64,000 nucleotides of DNA, from NCBI GenBank assembly GCA_949987565.1, contig OX465105.1:1612001-1676000 (forward strand). The letters are read 5' to 3'. The position numbers and the translations under genes were made by a program. Position 1 is the stretch's first letter; each line of letters starts with the position of its first letter. This DNA is from Luidia sarsii (taxonomy: Eukaryota; Echinodermata; Asteroidea; Paxillosida; Luidiidae). The notes beneath the pieces are model-generated. The model did not search any database and was not told the origin of the DNA. It saw only the letters and a list, made by a program, of their open reading frames with translations. Below are positions 62,731 to 64,000 of this stretch, one piece after another.

Positions 62731-64000
62731 TTGAAACTTGGCATGAAAGTAGCCCTAGGATTCCTCCAGTGGCCTGAGTCAAAACATCTGAATTCGGAGT
62801 CAATTTCTATTCAAACATTTTCAGGAGAAGGGAGCGACCCTAGCTGTTTCTATGAGCTGCCATTGTCCAGTCGCTGGCATAATTGTCGACGGCAGAGAGT
62901 GACAGAGCAGAAAGATACGGTTTGGAAATTAATATCTCATTAACTAAGATGCTGACGACATTCAAATTTGTCCTAGGAAGAGGCCTAGGGTTCTTCTAAC
63001 AACAGGTGTTAAAGTTACTGAGTTTGGAGAACATTTCTTTTGATGGTTTTCCGGGAAAGGCAACGACCCTTCATCTGTCTGAGTTTCAACTGTGTATTCA
63101 TACGAGTAGACGTTAACTCGCTGGCTTTGGAGGTGATAGGCAGAGATATATTCCTTGCGTGTTCATATCGTTATACATTTTAGGTTTTGATGCTTGAAAC
63201 TTGGCGTGAAAGTAGCCCTGGGATTCCTCCAGTGGCCTGAGTCAAAACATCTGAATTCGGAGTCAATTTCTATTCAAACATTTTCAGGAGAAGGGAGCGA
63301 CCCTACCTGTTTCTCTGAGCTGCCATTGTCCAGTCGCTGGCATAATGGTCGACGGCAGAGAGTGACTGAGCAGAAAGATAGGGTTTGGAAATTAATATAT
63401 CAATAAATATTATGCTGACGACATTCAAATTTGCCCTAGGAAGAGGCCTTTGATTCTTCTAACAAGAAGTGTTAAAGTTACTGAGTTTGGAGAACATTTC
63501 TTTTCATGGTTTTCCAGGGAAAGGCAACGACCCTTCATCTGTCTGAGTGTCAACTGTGTATTCATACGAGTACGCGTTAACTCGCTGGCTTTGGAGGTGA
63601 TAGGCAGAGATATATTCCTTGTGTGTTCATATCGTAATATAATTTAGGTTTTGATGCTTGAAACTTGGCATGAAAGTAGCCCTGGGATTCCTCCAGTGGC
63701 CTGAGTCAAAACATCTGAATTCGGAGTCAATTTCTATTCAAACATTTTCAGGAGAAGGGAGCGACCCTACCTGTTTCTCTGAGCTGCCATTGTCCAGTCG
63801 CTGGCATAATGGTCGACGGCAGAGAGTGACTGAGCAGAAATATAGGGTTTGGAAATTAACATCTCAATAAATATTATGCTGACGACATTCAAATTTGCCC
63901 TAGGAAGAGGCCTTGGATTCTTCTAACAAGAAGTGTTAAAGTTACTGAGTTTGGAGAACATTTCTTTTCATGGTTTTCCAGGGAAAGGCAACGACCCTTC
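62731..64000 (+). repeat. Domain C higher-order repeat, partial third heptamer-like copy at window end
   Basis: Contains the TTTCTATGAG monomer (62731), the CTTGGCGTGAAAG monomer (63194) and the AAATATAGGG/TTAACATCTC monomer (63658). It shares TTAATATATCAATAAA with 52725 and TTTTCCGGGAAAGG with 52381 and 44966, so it descends from the 52064 copy rather than from its nearer neighbours at 55310 or 57629. The array continues beyond the window. Confidence 0.82.

Larger units (their letters stand above)
3187..64000 (+). repeat. 464-bp satellite DNA array, about 131 copies, running off the right edge
   Basis: The anchor GAAACTTGGCATGAAAGTAGCC recurs every 464 bp (occasionally 458 to 465) from about 3511 to 63658, always in the same orientation. 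All monomers share conserved blocks, among them CTGAATTCGGAGTCAATTTC, GGTCGACGGCAGAG, CCTAGGAAGAGGCC and GTTTTCCAGGGAAAGGCAAC. Each normal monomer therefore carries EcoRI (GAATTC), SalI (GTCGAC) and usually HpaI (GTTAAC) and StuI (AGGCCT) sites. No inverted copies, insertions of other elements or long non-satellite gaps were found. Dozens of 65-90-codon open frames recur at monomer spacing. They begin at TTG on the plus strand, do not continue from one monomer to the next because 464 is not divisible by three, and in one common monomer type are cut by a TAG. They are not annotated as genes. Confidence 0.97.

Noticed and set aside
4436..63870. Recurring plus-strand frames of 65-90 codons, one per monomer in most copies
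   Set aside because: They start at TTG in most copies, lie out of phase between monomers (464 is not a multiple of three), and are cut by TAG in K-type monomers. Their similarity reflects DNA homogenisation, not protein selection.
3187..64000. CENP-B box in the 464-bp monomer
   Set aside because: I looked for the NTTCGNNNNANNCGGGN pattern on both strands of the common monomer types and did not see it.
3187..64000. Pol III A/B boxes or a tRNA/SINE origin of the monomer
   Set aside because: TGGCCTGAGTCAA is only loosely A-box-like and there is no GGTTCGANTCC-type B box at a suitable distance, no A-rich tail and no target-site duplication.
3187..64000. CRISPR array or bacterial repeat locus
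   Set aside because: The repeat is 464 bp without variable spacers, there are no cas-like genes, and the flank shows eukaryotic splice signals and minisatellites.

Overview
This is non-coding, repeat-dominated eukaryotic DNA, almost certainly from an animal. More than 95% of the window is tandem repeat. There are no bacterial-type operons, RNA genes, CRISPR arrays or recognisable transposons. The animal assignment is an inference from three points: a candidate spliced exon with consensus splice signals and symmetric 1-1 phase, a telomere-like TTAGGG-containing minisatellite, and a long homogenised satellite array with higher-order structure. I cannot name the species.

Layout. Positions 1-1057 hold about twelve copies of an 88-bp minisatellite. 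Positions 1058-1955 are the only sizeable unique sequence, and they contain one plausible minus-strand exon (1095-1232). Positions 1956-2327 are a 21-bp telomere-like G-rich minisatellite of 18 copies. Positions 2328-2910 hold a 121-bp repeat of about five copies, and 2911-3041 a degenerate 61-bp duplication. After a short unique spacer, a 464-bp satellite starts abruptly at about 3187 and runs out of the window at 64000. It has about 131 copies, all in one orientation.

The satellite is built in layers. (i) Each 464-bp monomer is an old dimer of two related half-units of about 230 and 234 bp. (ii) Monomer variants are arranged in higher-order repeats (HORs). Domain A (about 3.2-14.2 kb) is irregular with a six-monomer duplication. 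Domain B (about 14.2-41.9 kb) is a regular three-monomer HOR of 1392/1393 bp. Domain C (about 41.9-64 kb) is a mixed 5-, 7-, 9- and 11-monomer HOR. (iii) Domain B also carries kilobase-scale tandem duplications of about 7577, 3250 and 4178 bp. These are visible because rare private variants recur at fixed offsets, including a 148-bp internal duplication with a 4-base ATCT microhomology junction.

The many open frames of 65-90 codons are by-products of the satellite. The monomer length is not a multiple of three, most frames start at TTG rather than ATG, and one of the three domain-B monomer types carries an early stop. I do not annotate them as genes. The array is large, homogeneous and multi-layered, which fits a centromeric, pericentromeric or other heterochromatic satellite, but nothing in the sequence proves that location. 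I found no new protein-coding system. The most interesting content is the evolutionary record in the array and the candidate exon at its flank.
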